NCBI GenBank assembly: GCA_900555915.1
Contig: USNC01000009.1
Coordinates: 1 to 13,333 of the forward strand
DNA length: 13,333 nt
Source of the DNA: an uncultured Porphyromonadaceae bacterium
GTDB taxonomy: Bacteria; Bacteroidota; Bacteroidia; Bacteroidales; Muribaculaceae
Direction: 5' to 3'
The stretch's first letter is position 1; each line of letters begins with the position of its first letter. The notes under the pieces were generated by a model. It did not search any database and was not told the origin of the DNA. It saw nothing but the letters and a program-made list of their open reading frames with translations. Below, in pieces: positions 13,315-13,333 of the stretch. A program made the translations under genes and the position numbers.

Positions 13315-13333
13315 CTGTCTCTTATACACATCT
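13315..13333. other. Nextera/Tn5 mosaic-end adapter at contig end (artefact)
   Basis: The last 19 bases, CTGTCTCTTATACACATCT, are an exact match to the transposase mosaic-end adapter used in Nextera libraries. This is untrimmed adapter and not organism DNA. It marks the end of the assembled contig. Confidence 0.97.

Noticed and set aside
13315..13333. Possible Tn5-like transposon end
   Set aside because: The match is exactly the library adapter and lies at the very end of the sequence with no transposase nearby.

Overview
The window looks like a chromosomal contig from a Bacteroidales bacterium, probably close to Muribaculaceae or Porphyromonadaceae. The evidence is a PorZ-type protein of the type IX secretion system (T9SS), a perfect Bacteroidetes promoter (TTTG, 19 nt, TAnnTTTG), start codons without clear Shine-Dalgarno sequences, a LeuRS and Mrp of Bacteroidales type, and an AAA-ATPase/PD-(D/E)XK protein typical of gut Bacteroidales. 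Every gene I can support is on the minus strand, so transcription runs from high to low coordinates. The last 19 bases are an exact Nextera/Tn5 mosaic-end adapter, so the right edge is a library artefact and the biological sequence stops at about 13314.

Layout in transcription order. 13285-11708 is an intact AAA-ATPase/nuclease-like protein. 11707-11430 holds the decayed C-terminal end of a different ATPase (DUF234 type). 11427-11397 is a consensus promoter for an HTH/S24-peptidase regulator with LexA-like cleavage geometry (11276-10605), followed 47 bp later by leuS (10557-7804). The 365-bp spacer 7803-7439 is full of GC-rich hairpins and one dispersed palindrome. Next comes one uninterrupted 1021-codon frame (7438-4373) containing RdgB/HAM1 and then complete PorZ, whose predicted signal peptide starts at internal Met188. 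trmB (4367-3615) and mrp (3524-2403) complete a housekeeping cluster.

Downstream of mrp the content changes to phage-like genes: a small acidic protein (2273-1875), a probable HK97-fold major capsid protein (1748-303) and the start of a small protein cut by the window edge (189-1). No terminase, portal or integrase is visible.

The spacers share a pattern that no gene explains. They carry perfectly phased 7-bp tandem repeats (231-300, 1755-1789, 2353-2387, 10561-10595), two of them placed 3-6 nt before the start codons of leuS and the capsid gene. There are also 8-bp repeat tracts joined to a TTCAA..TTTCGC palindrome (1803-1874 and, inverted, 11294-11348; palindrome alone at 7501-7528). Because the repeats occur in both the housekeeping and phage-like parts, both parts probably belong to one genome. 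The most notable coding observation is the rdgB-porZ fusion, in which one stretch of residues would serve both as the C-terminal helix of RdgB and as the signal peptide of PorZ.
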